Source: Solicoccozyma terricola (taxonomy: Eukaryota > Basidiomycota > Tremellomycetes > Filobasidiales > Piskurozymaceae). Taken from it: DNA of 64,000 bases. The notes below the pieces were generated by a model. It had not been told where the DNA came from. It worked only from the letters and a program-made list of their open reading frames with translations, and did not search any database. Location of the stretch: contig BCLD01000023.1 of assembly GCA_001600875.1 (NCBI GenBank), positions 322,151 to 386,150 of the forward strand, read 5' to 3'. Below, one piece after another: positions 1 to 10,661 of this stretch (position 1 is its first letter; every line of letters starts with the position of its first letter). Made by a program: the position numbers and the translations under genes.

Positions 1-13
1 CAGGTAATATTTC

Positions 14-167
14 ACATCAGCATGACTCTGGAACCTGACTTATTTGCACCATGCAATATTTCAATATTCCAACATGAGCACCACGATATGACATCAGCAG
101 GACTCTGGAAGCTGACTTATTTGCGCCACACAATATTTCAATATTCCAACATGAGGGCCACGATATG
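14..167. repeat. 77-bp direct tandem duplication
   Basis: Two adjacent 77-bp units (14-90 and 91-167) each begin ACATCAGCA and end CACGATATG. They differ at only a few bases, and a third copy starts at 168 but is cut after about 7 bases. The units contain an AATATTTCAATATT stretch that is AT-rich compared with the rest of the window. No coding signal is seen. It may be the edge of a larger array lying left of the window. Confidence 0.85.
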
Positions 168-1380
168 ACATCAGGAATTGATCCACGTCCTAACGTCTAT
201 CCAAGAAAGGTCGAGAAACCAAGAGGTGGCAGAGGTAACCGGGACCTCGGCGTTGCGTGTGAGCGGCTCGATATTACCGGTGGCAAGGATTCGGGGATTT
301 TTGCGCGGTACTGGCCCATCGTCGTCATCGGTCTGGAAGGTCGCGGTGCTGACCGCGCCATCGGGATGGCGGCTCGTCGTTAATATTGATGGAACCATTG
401 AAGCTGTGAATGCTTCATATTTTGAGGGTAGGCGATCGTTCCCTCTTCAACTGTATGCGCCGCCAATGTCTGCAATGGTTCATGCTGTGCACAAACCCGT
501 TGCAGCTGCAACTTTGACAATCCAAGATGATCTCTACCACAGCGACGCAGACGATGAGGATGACAGGGTTCGATCATGGGAGCAAAGGGAGCGGCGACAT
601 TCCCTGGTTGTGCAAAGGGAGACGTCAACCTCAGATGGGGATCGCCAGTGTCTTGCGCCAGCTCTCGTGACGAATCCCGACGACGGAACCACAGGCGACA
701 GCCATTCAGTCAGGAATCGAAGGAAGGCAGACTCATTGAAGAGGGAAAATTCAAAGGTGGTGGTGAGCTGCTGAAGAACTTGACGCCGACGATTCAGCTC
801 GGACCAGTGGCGTGATTCGAGACGTGGTACCAAAGTCCTTGCATGTGAAGCCCATCACGTCCAAAGAGGAATGACTCCCCATGGGTTTCTGGCAAGACAA
901 CATTGTACCACCAATTCACGCGACACAAAGACAGTGCGAAGATATGCTCACCGAGATTTGATTCGCAGGCTCGCATAATGCGACCGTCAGAAGCTCACGC
1001 CAATGTATTTTTTGCCGGACGAACTGCAATATCGTCTGTAATCACGGCGTTCTCATGTGCCCTCAAGTCACCTGGTGGGCACCCACGACACTGGACCTAA
1101 ATACCTAAATGTCTGAAATTTGAAGCTGTTATGGAAATAACAGAGCGCCGCCCGGACTTCCTAATCAGCAGTTCGGACAGCTTTTAGCCAAGGAAATTAC
1201 ATTCGTAACAGATCAGGAGTCGTACTCGCGGTATCACAATAGCTCTCACTATCAATATCGACATACCGTATGCCTTGAAGCCTCCAAATTCAACGCTTAC
1301 CTGTGGCGCGCAAGCATTTCTGGTTACCGACGGTATCTCAAACGTTGAGGAGAGCAGGAGCTTAAGTGAAGACTAGCATA
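168..1380. other. Intergenic / decayed region, nothing recognisable
   Basis: Open frames on both strands are short and overlap one another, and none shows a domain I recognise. The stretch directly follows the 77-bp repeat and precedes an aldehyde dehydrogenase relic, so it is probably degenerate sequence. Confidence 0.5.
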
Positions 1381-2591
1381 TTGATTAATCCAGACGCTGT
1401 CGCCGCGAGTAAAGTGATTACCACCATATCAGTGTTACTGCCTTGGGAAATCGTGAACGGTAGTAGCACCAGGGACCACGAACTCGCCTCCCAGCCTTTC
1501 AGCCTTCGAAATACTTTCCTAATCCCAGCGTGTTCGGAGCTCTGACGGTAGGTGCTAGTCCGCTGTCAAACCGTATGGAGTCACGATTTCAGATCAGTAT
1601 GTGCAAAAGTGGTGCTACCGCTTCACGTACTAAGTTGTGTCGTTGGCGAGATAAATAGCGTGTTCTTCATCCTTCAATTTAATAAGCGAAGGGACGGGCC
1701 CGAATATTTCTTCTTAGGAGACCACAAACGAAGGCTAAGATAAGGAACGAGAATGTTAAGCAACACCAAGTCTTTTTCACAGGAATCACTTTGGCACTCT
1801 TACAAACCATGGTGACATCAGCAAACACAGTTGGTTGAACAAAATATCCTTTCTCGCCATGTCAGTCTCCTCCTGTCAGCAGTGTAGCCTGTTATGGAAT
1901 ATACCGGAAGAGCGATAAACAGCTGTTAATATAACAGGCAGGAAGCCAGCTGCTTACTGTCTTTCCAATCTGGATGTAATCCATGACTTATCGAAATGCG
2001 TCTTGGTAACAGACTACCAAAAAATGACAGTTACGCTCTTTTCCAACTTTTCTGCCGCACGGCAGCAATGTATGCCTTTTCGAAATCGTTGTAATGCTTT
2101 CGTGGACCAGGATTCGAGACCCGACGATACAACTCTGTCCTGCAGTTTCGAACAAACGAAGCGCGGCGAATTTTGCCGAGGCGTCCAGATCTGCCGAAGG
2201 GAGATGATGCTGGGACTCTGATAAAATAGATATAATAAGAGAACAGGACTCCCCAGTATCAGCCCTAGAACATGGAAACGGTTTCCCCGGATCGGCAGCT
2301 TGAATAGCGACAAACATCGTTGATATTGGCTTCGATGATTTCAGCAAACTTGAACAGCCCCCTACCCCGTTCGGCTCCGGAGACTTTGCCGGAGTCACCT
2401 CGTGCGGTCTCAAAGGCTACACGGGCAGCTCTGACGGCACTGTTAACTTCTTCTGCAGAGGTTTTATCGACAGTGCAAATTTTCTCCTCAGTTCTGGGGC
2501 CGTGGGGACGAAAAATTGTTTTCGCTTTGGCAGGGCTTCTCTTTTCCCCTTGGATGTTAACCTTCACTATTTTTGCAAATCGGCGTAACAA
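1381..2591 (-). pseudogene. Aldehyde dehydrogenase relic (internal deletion, frameshifts, stops)
   Basis: Minus-strand fragments line up in order with a fungal NAD(P)-dependent aldehyde dehydrogenase. Near 2590-2310 is an N-terminal piece with EEKICTVDKTSAEEVNSAV and a following GRGLFKFAEIIEANI helix. Near 2300 is a piece like LxALxxDxGKPF. Near 2190-2110 is the catalytic-cysteine segment AGQSCIVGSRILVHESI, preceded by a remnant of the SPSII strand. Near 1860-1810 is GYFVQPTVFADVT. Near 1715-1640 is EIFGPVPSLIKLKDEE, and near 1400 is a VWIN remnant. About 150 residues between the GKPF and SPSII regions are missing. At least one in-frame stop precedes EIFGPV and the frame changes several times, so the gene is dead. 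The family oxidises aldehydes to acids in the cytosol or mitochondria. Confidence 0.85.
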
Positions 2592-3229
2592 TTTGCCGTC
2601 TACCCCAAACCACGGCCAGATACGCGGACAACTCCCGGACCTTTTCTGAGCGTCGTAACAAAGATCATGAGACTTGAACGTTGCTTATCGCCCTACCCGG
2701 ACCTCCGAATGCGCAGAATCAGTCTCTCTGCAAATGGACTCTGGCGAGATTAGGCGACTGTCGCAATCTCAGTCAAAAGAAGATGCCGCTAGATGTTTGC
2801 AACAACCAACAATTGTAAACTCAGTGTCGTCCGGCGCCTTGTACGGGATGACGGTCAATTGCCTTACTCCGCTTTCTGAATGACCGCTCTCAGAGAATCA
2901 ACGCTATATGAATTCGGACGATTGGGGCCTAAAATTGCCAGTTTTAGGGAAGAATGGCGGAAGTAAACCGGTCCCCATGATTGCCCAAAAGGCTCAACAT
3001 TATAGCGACAGCTGAGAGAATTACACCTGCTCGGGAAGGATTCATCGCGGAGCAGCTCTAACTGACTAACGCAGCCAGCCCACCCTTCTCAATTCGCATA
3101 CAGCTAAAACTGTAACACGTCCAGCGGTGTGATTGCGAAAACCAACCACGAAGCGGCTGTCATAGACTTTTTTTCCGCCTGCACACCACTCAAGTTCTCG
3201 CGACTACAAATCCCGTCTCTAAGCCGCCA
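2592..3229. other. Intergenic region, no gene seen
   Basis: This lies between the aldehyde dehydrogenase relic and the rhamnosidase ORF. No frame continues the relic's N-terminus convincingly. The last 100 bases (CTCAAGTTCTCGCG and following) are the only candidate leader for the downstream ORF. Confidence 0.5.
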
Positions 3230-4876
3230 ATGTCTCAATCGGTTAGCATCACACGCCTCTCATTCGAACACTATGCCCTGACCAGTCACAATACGGTCAT
3301 CGGGGTATCTCATCCATCGCCTCGGGTGTCATGGCGATTCGGTGGATTGGCGTCGGATTGGACACAGCAGTCCTACGAAATCAGCGTCTTTCGAGCCGGT
3401 CGAACTATCGAAACATTCACTGTCCAGTCGGCGGAATCCTTGCTGGTCCCATGGCCTGCAGCGCCCCTCCGTCCACGAGAGTCTGTTGCCGTCAAAGTCA
3501 CAGTCACCGGTTCCGACGGAAGCGTGGCACAGTCCGAGCGTTACACAATGGAGCGCGCCCTGCAAGAGGACGACCTCAATTCTGGTTGGTCCGCGCAGGC
3601 CATCTCTTGCCCTGCGCGCCACGTTAACCCCAAGGGAGGAAACCGTCCTATCAAATTGCGCAAACGATTTATTCTCGAGAGTGTTGGTGAAGTTTGCCGC
3701 CTTTACATCACCGCGCTTGGTGTGTACGAAGTATCGATCAACGGGAGGCGCATAGGCGACGGTGTCCTTGCTCCTGGTTGGCAGTCTTTTAAACATAGAC
3801 ATCATTATCAAACGTTCAACATCGCCGAACACCTGCTTCCCGGAGAGAACGAAGTGGTCGCCTGGGTTGCGGAAGGATGGTACGGCGGAGGTCTCAGTTG
3901 GCTTCGCAAGCGAGTATACGGCGAAAGAATTGGTCTTCTTGCCCAATTGGAAATCGGGGGAAAAATCATTGTGAAGACGGATCGTGAATGGCAGTGGACG
4001 TTCGGGGCAATCGTACAGGCCGACATATATGATGGCGAAACCTGGATTCTCGAAGAACAGGACAAAGAAGATTGGAAGCCCGTCGATATAATCGGCTTTC
4101 CAGAAGGCAGACTGATTTCCCCCGAGTCGCCACCCATCAGGAAGACGCAAGAGATTGCCGCGGTAGCAATCATCAGGACCCCCTCAGGCAAGACCGTTGT
4201 GGACTTTGGACAGAACTTGGTCGGGTGGGTCCGCGTCAACATTCTACCCCAGGAGGTCGATTATCTCGCTCTGGTCCACGCGGAAGTCCTCGAGAATGGC
4301 GAACTTGGCATTCGCCCACTAAGATCAGCCAAATGTACAGATACCATCGTTCTCCGGGGCTCAACGACACCGGCCCAAACCTCAGCTCCGTGGGAGCCCA
4401 AGTTCACATATCACGGGTTCCGTTATGTCCAGGTTGATGGATGGGATGTGAGGGATCTTTCTGCCCTCACGGCAATCGTGCTGCACACGGATATGGAATC
4501 TACCGGAACCTTCAGCTGTTCTCATGGGCTGATTGAGCAGCTGCACGAGAACGTGCGATGGAGCATGCGAGGAAACTTCGTGTCAGTACCAACGGACTGC
4601 CCTCAACGGGATGAGAGGCTGGGATGGACAGGCGATATCCAGGTCTTCGCACCCGTCGCAACTTTCCTCTACGACTGCAGGGGGATGCTTGGAAATTGGC
4701 TGCAGGATATGCAGGAGGAACAGATGAAAGACCTCAACGGCGTTCCCCCAGTAGTTGTACCAGACGTCCTGACATCTCCGGACTGGCCTTGTCAGTCCCA
4801 GGCAATTTGGTGCGATGTGGCCATCTTGCTTCCTTGGGACTTGTATGAAGCCTTTGGTGACGTCAAGGGTCCTTAA
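3230..4876 (+). CDS. Truncated alpha-L-rhamnosidase (GH78), probably non-functional
   Basis: A single 548-residue ORF starts at an ATG in good context (GCCGCCAATGTC). Residues 1-110 resemble the first beta domain. Residues about 120-300 carry the N-terminal rhamnosidase domain, including the carbohydrate-binding-like stretch with GDGVLAPGWQSF and WYGGGLSW. Residues about 320-420 hold the second beta domain (VVDFGQNLVGWVRV). The (alpha/alpha)6 catalytic barrel begins near 425 and includes the conserved acidic signature CPQRDERLGWTGD near residue 460. GH78 enzymes are normally about 800-1000 residues, but this ORF stops right after PWDLYEAFGD. The rest of the barrel, including the second catalytic Glu, is absent, and no downstream frame supplies it. 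There is no signal peptide. Family role: release of terminal L-rhamnose from glycosides. It probably lost its 3' half by rearrangement. Confidence 0.85.
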   Translation: MSQSVSITRLSFEHYALTSHNTVIGVSHPSPRVSWRFGGLASDWTQQSYEISVFRAGRTIETFTVQSAESLLVPWPAAPLRPRESVAVKVTVTGSDGSVAQSERYTMERALQEDDLNSGWSAQAISCPARHVNPKGGNRPIKLRKRFILESVGEVCRLYITALGVYEVSINGRRIGDGVLAPGWQSFKHRHHYQTFNIAEHLLPGENEVVAWVAEGWYGGGLSWLRKRVYGERIGLLAQLEIGGKIIVKTDREWQWTFGAIVQADIYDGETWILEEQDKEDWKPVDIIGFPEGRLISPESPPIRKTQEIAAVAIIRTPSGKTVVDFGQNLVGWVRVNILPQEVDYLALVHAEVLENGELGIRPLRSAKCTDTIVLRGSTTPAQTSAPWEPKFTYHGFRYVQVDGWDVRDLSALTAIVLHTDMESTGTFSCSHGLIEQLHENVRWSMRGNFVSVPTDCPQRDERLGWTGDIQVFAPVATFLYDCRGMLGNWLQDMQEEQMKDLNGVPPVVVPDVLTSPDWPCQSQAIWCDVAILLPWDLYEAFGDVKGP

Positions 4877-5291
4877 CGTGAGGGAAAATACGGGTGCCGG
4901 AAAAGGGTGGCTGCGATGACCTTTCGAGACCAGCACCTTACTAGGGCTGGGTCCCTACCGAAATGTGTTGTGTCCGAACCGCAACCCATTTTGTATTGCG
5001 TGCACATCAAGTAACCGCAGATCCAGAGAGGGTGCGGCATGGGAACCAGGGAAAGCCGTATATACCCAGATTTAATATGTAGACATAACCTACTACAATA
5101 AAGTAAAAACATTATTCCGATCCTGTTACATGGCAGTGATTCTCCGAGAATTCAAACTTTACCTATACAGTGACCAAATGAGCGTCTGGTCCCAATCCAT
5201 TCTTCTTAAATGCTGCGCAGATTTCAACCAAAAGAAAAGAAAAGAAAAGAAAAGAAAAGAAGGGGAGGAAAAGACGTTAGCCCATGCGGCC
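4877..5291. other. Convergent intergenic region between the GH78 ORF and the 5292-6449 gene
   Basis: This is where the rhamnosidase 3' half should lie. No rhamnosidase-like frame is present. It contains the AAAAG pentanucleotide array at 5230-5261. Confidence 0.5.
5230..5261. repeat. (AAAAG)6 pentanucleotide microsatellite
   Basis: Six perfect AAAAG units lie between the convergent 3' ends of the rhamnosidase fragment and the minus-strand gene at 5292-6449. Confidence 0.9.
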
Positions 5292-6449
5292 TCAAAGGTC
5301 CCAATGCCCCTTCCGCTCACCATGTGGAAGAAGAACAGCCACATACATGACCTCAGTGATGGGCTCGAGGTCCCTTTCGACCACACGACCACCAATGGTG
5401 GCACCATTCTCACGCAACCAATTTTCCCACATGTCAGTGATGGGATCAACCCGTGATTCGAGGTATTTGTCTTGATCAGAACATTCGATGCCTAGCAAAG
5501 CGCCGAATTCGCGAAAAGCCAGTCTGTGCTTGAGGGATGCGTATGTGTATCTTTGTTGGTTGAGCACGTGGGCTGTTTTGTGGAGATTGCAATCAATCAC
5601 CCTTGATAAATGCTGAGTTGGGTGAGACTCACTTAGTGACTTGTTGCATTCTTGAACAAGCGTGTCTGCCCATCCATGTATTCCGGCATCCCACTGAGCA
5701 ATCCAAAGACCCATGCCTAGATCCAACGTATCAGATGAGACACGCGGAGGTCCATGCGAGTCCATGATCTGTTTGTAATCCGCGATTTCCGAGGCAAGAC
5801 AGTTTGGAGTTCCACTAGTAACCTGAAGTAAACGATAGACGACATATCCTGTAATGGCGTCCAGGTTCCCCTGACTGGAAACAAGCGGACGAGTCATATC
5901 CATACTGATCTTCCAGACCATTCGAGGTCTCCCACCTGAACCTCTGTCCACCAGAAAATGCGGATGTATTGCGCGTGCCAATGAGATCCCTAGATCGTTG
6001 AACGCCATGTCCTCACTCGCTTTTGACAACCGATTGAGAGCAAACATCCACAAGGTGAGATAGTGATGATACTGACCGTCGCCATCTGGACCAGCTTCAT
6101 CGACTTTACCAATGCGCAATCCGCCACCGACGGGATTATCGTCGGTTGCCCGCGGTAGACGGTATTGACCGTCACGAGTGTAACCTAGGGTGTCATGCAC
6201 GCTGTAAACTAGCCGTTTGGCTGATGTGAGAAACCGGTCGTCGTGCGTTGTTTTCCACAAGGAGATCATGTTCATCACCCCAAAAGCATCGGTCCAGAGG
6301 TAATGTGAGTGACCATTAGGGTGGTGATGCCCACCAGAGTTTGCTTTGGGTAGTATGCCCCTCGTAGCTGCATCGAAGGAAAGCTCATGGAACGCTCCGT
6401 ACACTTTTGTCAACGCGTTGACAGCCTTGTCCACTTTTGACATTGACAT
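5292..6449 (-). CDS. Hypothetical protein, six-hairpin glycosidase-like
   Basis: A single-exon 385-residue ORF starts at an ATG at 6449; a second in-frame ATG lies two codons later. I do not recognise a named family. The pattern of aromatic/His-rich helices suggests an (alpha/alpha) toroid like six-hairpin glycosidases: GHSHYLWTDAFGVMNMI near residue 46, GDGQYHHYLTLWMFALNRL near 123, QGNLDAITGYVVYRLL near 191, and a final TEVMYVAVLLPHG. It has no signal peptide or membrane segment, so a cytosolic enzyme is likely. Being unspliced is unusual here and could mean recent transfer or retroposition. It converges on the truncated GH78 ORF, and a link to glycoside use is only suggestive. Downstream of its stop is the AAAAG microsatellite. 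Confidence 0.7.
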   Translation of the reverse strand: MSMSKVDKAVNALTKVYGAFHELSFDAATRGILPKANSGGHHHPNGHSHYLWTDAFGVMNMISLWKTTHDDRFLTSAKRLVYSVHDTLGYTRDGQYRLPRATDDNPVGGGLRIGKVDEAGPDGDGQYHHYLTLWMFALNRLSKASEDMAFNDLGISLARAIHPHFLVDRGSGGRPRMVWKISMDMTRPLVSSQGNLDAITGYVVYRLLQVTSGTPNCLASEIADYKQIMDSHGPPRVSSDTLDLGMGLWIAQWDAGIHGWADTLVQECNKSLSESHPTQHLSRVIDCNLHKTAHVLNQQRYTYASLKHRLAFREFGALLGIECSDQDKYLESRVDPITDMWENWLRENGATIGGRVVERDLEPITEVMYVAVLLPHGERKGHWDL

Positions 6450-7571
6450 TTGCCGAGCGATGGGCCATATAAGGGAGTGGAGTGAGAATTCCTCTACATT
6501 CGTTATCAGCAGAGCTCATCACCACTGAGATGTGCGACTGGGACGTTGCATACCAGCTTGACAACAGAAGCCGCCTGTCCTCACGTGCCACAAGGATTTG
6601 CCACCCAGCAGGTGCTAAACTTAGTCCAACGATTATCCCGACACCTGCCATCCTACGGTCTTAGCTCTTATATATCTTGATTGATTCCTGAAGGGTGCAG
6701 ACGATCCGGCTGATGGGTAACATGATATTCTTTTTACAGAATGCTTGTGCTCTTGCTACAAAAATCAAATCAACACTAATGACGTGAATGCGTCTTTAGA
6801 GCAATGCTCTATTACTCCCAACACTGGGACAACTCTGCCGGGTTATAGTGCGCCTGCCCCGAGGAATATTGGCAGGATGCAAGGATTAGGTTAATTATGG
6901 CTCCCTTAATTATCCTCCCCCAGCTGTATTTTTATCTCCGGACAGAGAAAATGTTACTTCCAACTCGACTCAGCAACAAATACATCACCACGCAACCAAC
7001 ACAATGGCAACACACGTTCAGGAAATCCGCGATGAAAGCAGGGGATGATGATGGGGAGATTCTTGATCCGGCTAAGATCGGATGGCAGTTTGAAACCGGG
7101 CTGGCTGAGATGGCCAAGACTGTTGCACTATGGTATAGGTATAGAACTATCCTTTTCTATCTCAGTACAATTGTCAGGTGCCGGTCTTTCGAGGTCTATA
7201 GGTATAGAACTATCCTTTTCTATTTCAGTACAATTGTCAGGTGCCGTCTTTTCAAGCTTAGATTTGTGAATGTATCGTTATAAGCTTTAGCCGAAGAATC
7301 ACTGACGTACAATGTTGACGAGGAGAACCGGTTCTCTCACACCTGATAGGCCGCTTTTTCATTCTTCTTTCGGGCGGCGTGCGTGCGATGTTCAAGCTTG
7401 TGGCGACTTCGCGAACAAAACATGCATTACTTTGCCTATACGCCCGTTTTGGTTGCATTGCAACGGTGGTGCGAGATTACTCGATGATGGAGGAACATCC
7501 ATCAGCCGCCTCCTCTACTGAAATTGGCCCCGATTCGACCGAACCAGCTTGCTACGCTCTATTTCTCGCGA
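6450..7571. other. Intergenic region with a 63-bp duplication
   Basis: No ORF here has recognisable homology. The stretch contains the 63-bp tandem repeat at 7134-7255 and otherwise unremarkable sequence between the 5' end of the 5292-6449 gene and the 3' end of the methyltransferase. Confidence 0.5.
7134..7255. repeat. 63-bp tandem duplication
   Basis: Units at 7134-7196 and 7197-7255 both begin TATAGGTATAGAACTATCC and contain TCAGTACAATTGTCAGGTGCC. They are nearly identical, with two or three differences and a slightly shortened second copy. It is non-coding. Confidence 0.85.
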
Positions 7572-8728
7572 TCAATTCGCCGTTCTGTCCAGATGCAAAC
7601 CGTGGTTGAATGATTTATTGGCTCCCGAAGCAAGGTCGGTCGGTCGGTCACCGAGCTCATAGCAACTCACGATGTGACAGAACCAAGCATCACTACTCTT
7701 TGCCCACTCTTCCCATCCCTTGACCATCCCCTCCACCTCATCGTTAGTCACCAACCCATTTTTGACGATTCCCTTTCCCCAGCTCGTTTTCGTCAACCTA
7801 TGTATCCAAACACCAGCCCACCACTCTGTTTGCTCTTTCCCCGTGTAACTCGAAGCACCACCTCCATTCTGTATATCCTCTCTAGCAAATCCAGCTTCGT
7901 GTGCCCAGGTATGCAGCCTACGTCCAGCGGTGCCACAACCTCCAGTGGCTTCAATGCTTTGTACGAGGACGTTGATTGTTTTGATACAGCCTGCGACAGG
8001 GGGTTGGATGATACATGCTCCGTTTGAAAGATCGCCTTCTCGGTCAGCGAGTATCCCGTTGGGCTTCAGGACCCGTTTCATCTCTTTGTACGCAGAGATC
8101 GGGTTGGGGACGTGGAGAATTACTTGATGGGCATGGACTGCGGGGGGGGGGGGGGGAAACGATGCCAGTCAGTCGTCACACTCGATTCTGTCTGTGTCGT
8201 ACGTTTGCTGCTATCTACGCTACGGGACACCCACCAATATCAAACGTCCCATTCTCGAAAGGTAAATTGAACACATCTCCAGTTTTGAAGCAAACTACGC
8301 TTTCCAGTCCTTTCTCCTTTGCCAAAATGTCTGCCTGATTCACTACCTCATCCGAGTAATCCAAGCCTACGACGTTTCCCCCTCCATCTTTTACCATCTC
8401 CCCGAATCCTACGGTGATAGTACCCGGTCCACAACCGACATCTAAAATCTTGTGATGCGGTTCAATGAATTTGATGAGGTATGCTGCTGAATTGTGGATC
8501 GTTCGGGAAGTATGGGAGCGGAGCTGCGTTAGGAAAGAGAGAGCCAGCCAGCCAGATGCCAGGGTGGTAAGGTGAAGGCGAAGGCGAAGCCTGGAACAGC
8601 GCGGGTTGCCTCGCTTCGCTTCGCTTCTCTGCTGAATTCGAATTCAAGTTTAAAGAGATCGGTCAACTCACCATTGATTCTTCATGGCCTTGGGCGTAAC
8701 TTTGCCCCGGTGCTAGAGGGGTCGACAT
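7572..8728 (-). CDS. SAM-dependent methyltransferase (UbiE/class I type)
   Basis: Exons: 7572-8137, 8235-8523, 8672-8728 (minus strand), joining in frame to 303 residues. The ATG at 8728 opens a 19-codon first exon. Exon 2 carries the SAM-binding glycine motif ILDVGCGPGT (about residues 45-54), the acidic loop GLDYS, and NLPFENGTFDIV, which continues into exon 3. Exon 3 has HVPNPISAYKEMKRVLKPNG, the usual post-motif helix. These are class I methyltransferases acting on small molecules in the cytosol; the substrate cannot be read from sequence. The intron at 8138-8234 carries a run of 15 C (sense strand) abutting its 3' splice site, replacing the usual mixed pyrimidine tract. No operon-like neighbour suggests a pathway. 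Confidence 0.88.
8142..8156. repeat. G15 homopolymer inside a methyltransferase intron
   Basis: Fifteen consecutive G on the plus strand read as C15 in the methyltransferase transcript, directly before the CAG acceptor. Confidence 0.9.
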
Positions 8729-9020
8729 GATGATTTACCAAGTTGTAGGGGGGGGGAGGGGGGGGGGAGTCGATTGCATTTGCCGGTGGAATGGTTGGAT
8801 CTAGTCGCTCGAAATGTTCAACGCCACGTGGCCTGGGCTGAGACATGGGGGCTAAATATAAATACTTCTCACGGTGGATAGGGTCGGGGCGAGGGAGGCG
8901 AGACATCATTTACACGTCATTACTCCTTTGCCTTGCCCCACTACTTACACGTCATTGTCAATTTGTCTTGCCTGTGTGATAGTGACTGCCCATCCGGAGA
9001 GGGTGAACATGGTGCTGCGG

Positions 9021-9024
<4 letters not shown>

Positions 9025-9056
<32 letters not shown>
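9025..9056. repeat. (AG)16 dinucleotide microsatellite
   Basis: An uninterrupted AG array in the intergenic region upstream of the small secreted protein gene. Confidence 0.9.
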
Positions 9057-9061
<5 letters not shown>

Positions 9062-9955
9062 TCGGTAGAACCCATCTCTCGTCATTGTTTGCTAGGGCGA
9101 GAATACTCTGCCATTGCAACTGTAACGAATCAAGGGGATTCTCGACCAGATCTGCGCTCCAAAATCTCAGCGCTCTGAGCTTCTCCTTCTCTAGCTCTGA
9201 AGGTAGCTATATGACAATGATCAAGGTGGAAGAAATGGAGCGTGTCCTGGCACAGGGACTTTGACAAGTCAACAGCAGCTTGGAGCCTCCAAGCTGTGAA
9301 CGTAGATGTGATCTTTTGCTTAGATGTGCGATCGAATTGGTGCACCCATCGGATCTCTGACTCCTCCTCTGTCGGAGACGCTTCAGATCGTTGCTTCCCA
9401 GACTTGCTTCCCCCTTTTGCTCTTGCTCTCTCAGGCGCAATTCTCGAATCTTATCGAAAGAGCATTGTCATCACGATCCGCGCAAATCCTTGTCACTATG
9501 ATTACGATGTTTCACCGGCCCCACAGAGGGCTCCCACGAACTGTCGCCGGGCAAAAAAAGAAAATATTGCAAAAATCCATCTCAAATTAAGGAATCAATC
9601 GGTGTGCACCCGCAAGGTAATTCCGACTGGGATTCAAAAACAAGTTCGCGAGAGGGTGTGTCAATCGTCACGTGTACTGACTGAACGTATCCTGAACCCG
9701 CCACAGGAAGCACTGAAGTAAGTTCTACAATACGATCTAGAATCATACACCCGCGCGAACACTCCACGTTGGATATGGATGAGTTGTACCCACCATGGCG
9801 ATCAATCATCTCGTGCCGCCGCAAAACAAGTGTGTGGATCACCATCTACACCACTGTACCATTTGGGAAGTCTGGTGACTGACGATCTGAGGGAGGTCCT
9901 TCCCTGTCTGAGCGAAACCAATTTTTATTCTTTTTTTGTTTTGTTTTTTTTGCAG

Positions 9956-9995
9956 GCGAGCCTCGTCTCGTCTCGCCTCGCCTCGCCTCGCCTCG
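9956..9995. repeat. CTCGC/CTCGT pentanucleotide array
   Basis: About seven imperfect 5-bp units (CTCGT then CTCGC) lie in non-coding sequence after a T-rich tract. Confidence 0.8.
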
Positions 9996-10346
9996 ATAGT
10001 TCGAGTCCGTTCCCTCACACCCATGGTACGCTCAACACACACCACACAGGATAGGTAACATGATGTATTTTTGAACCACCACCTTGGCAAGTCCTGGCAA
10101 ACTCCCCGTCCCTTCGTCCTGGGATTTGCATTCGCTTTTGTGGTCGTTGATTCCAATACGCTGTCTAATGCCCCCCGGTATGTATATATGCTGGATCGTC
10201 GACCTTTTCTCCCGCACGTTCGAACCGTCACAGAGATAGAGACACCAACGCACTCCGAGTCACAATTCACAACTGAAGGTCAACCCCCTTACATCCACTC
10301 ACCGCTACCCAAACCACCGCAAACCCAACCTCCTTCTACCACCCTA

Positions 10347-10661
10347 ATGAAGTTCTCTATCTACTGCATTGCCGCGGTGGCCGCGCTCATGAGCGCCAGT
10401 CTAGCTTCTCCTGTTCCGACAACCACGACAAAGGGGGTGAACATTATTGGAAGTGAGTGTCATGCTTGCTCCCTTTCTTTTTTCTCTTTTTTTTTCGCAG
10501 CACACTCCCTCCACACGACGGCGCTGACCACATCACCATCACCAGACATTTTTCAGACCCAGCACAACGTTCAGACGGGCCCGGGGACCCAGATCAACAC
10601 TCAATTTGCAAAATCCACTGGTAACGTAGGCAAAAACATCCAAATCAACCACCGTGTTTAA
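10347..10661 (+). CDS. Small secreted protein, 73 aa
   Basis: Exons 10347-10452 and 10546-10661 give 73 residues. The intron has GTGAGT...CACCAG borders and a T-rich tract. Residues 1-20 (MKFSIYCIAAVAALMSASLA) form a clear signal peptide with an ASLA-SP cleavage site. The mature part is about 53 residues, has no cysteine, and is rich in N, Q, T and G (for example NVQTGPGTQINTQF). I do not recognise a family; it is not a hydrophobin, because the eight cysteines are missing. The leader has a TATA-like GTATGTATATATGC about 165 bp upstream and a CA/CT-rich stretch just before the ATG, as in strongly expressed fungal genes. A secreted or cell-wall-associated peptide is the best guess. Confidence 0.72.
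   Translation: MKFSIYCIAAVAALMSASLASPVPTTTTKGVNIIGSECHACSLSFFSFFFAAHSLHTTALTTSPSPDIFQTQHNVQTGPGTQINTQFAKSTGNVGKNIQINHRV

Larger units (their letters stand above)
8729..10346. other. Long intergenic region rich in simple repeats
   Basis: It contains G runs at 8748-8767, (AG)16 at 9025-9056, a CTCGC-type pentanucleotide array near 9956-9995, and a T-rich tract near 9930-9950. Frames here are short and dominated by repeat translations. The last 200 bases are a plausible promoter for the small secreted protein: GTATGTATATATGC near 10180, then a CA/CT-rich leader. Confidence 0.55.

Noticed and set aside
9242..9721. 159-codon plus-strand frame in the repeat-rich intergenic region
   Set aside because: No motif, overlaps competing frames, and lies between microsatellites.
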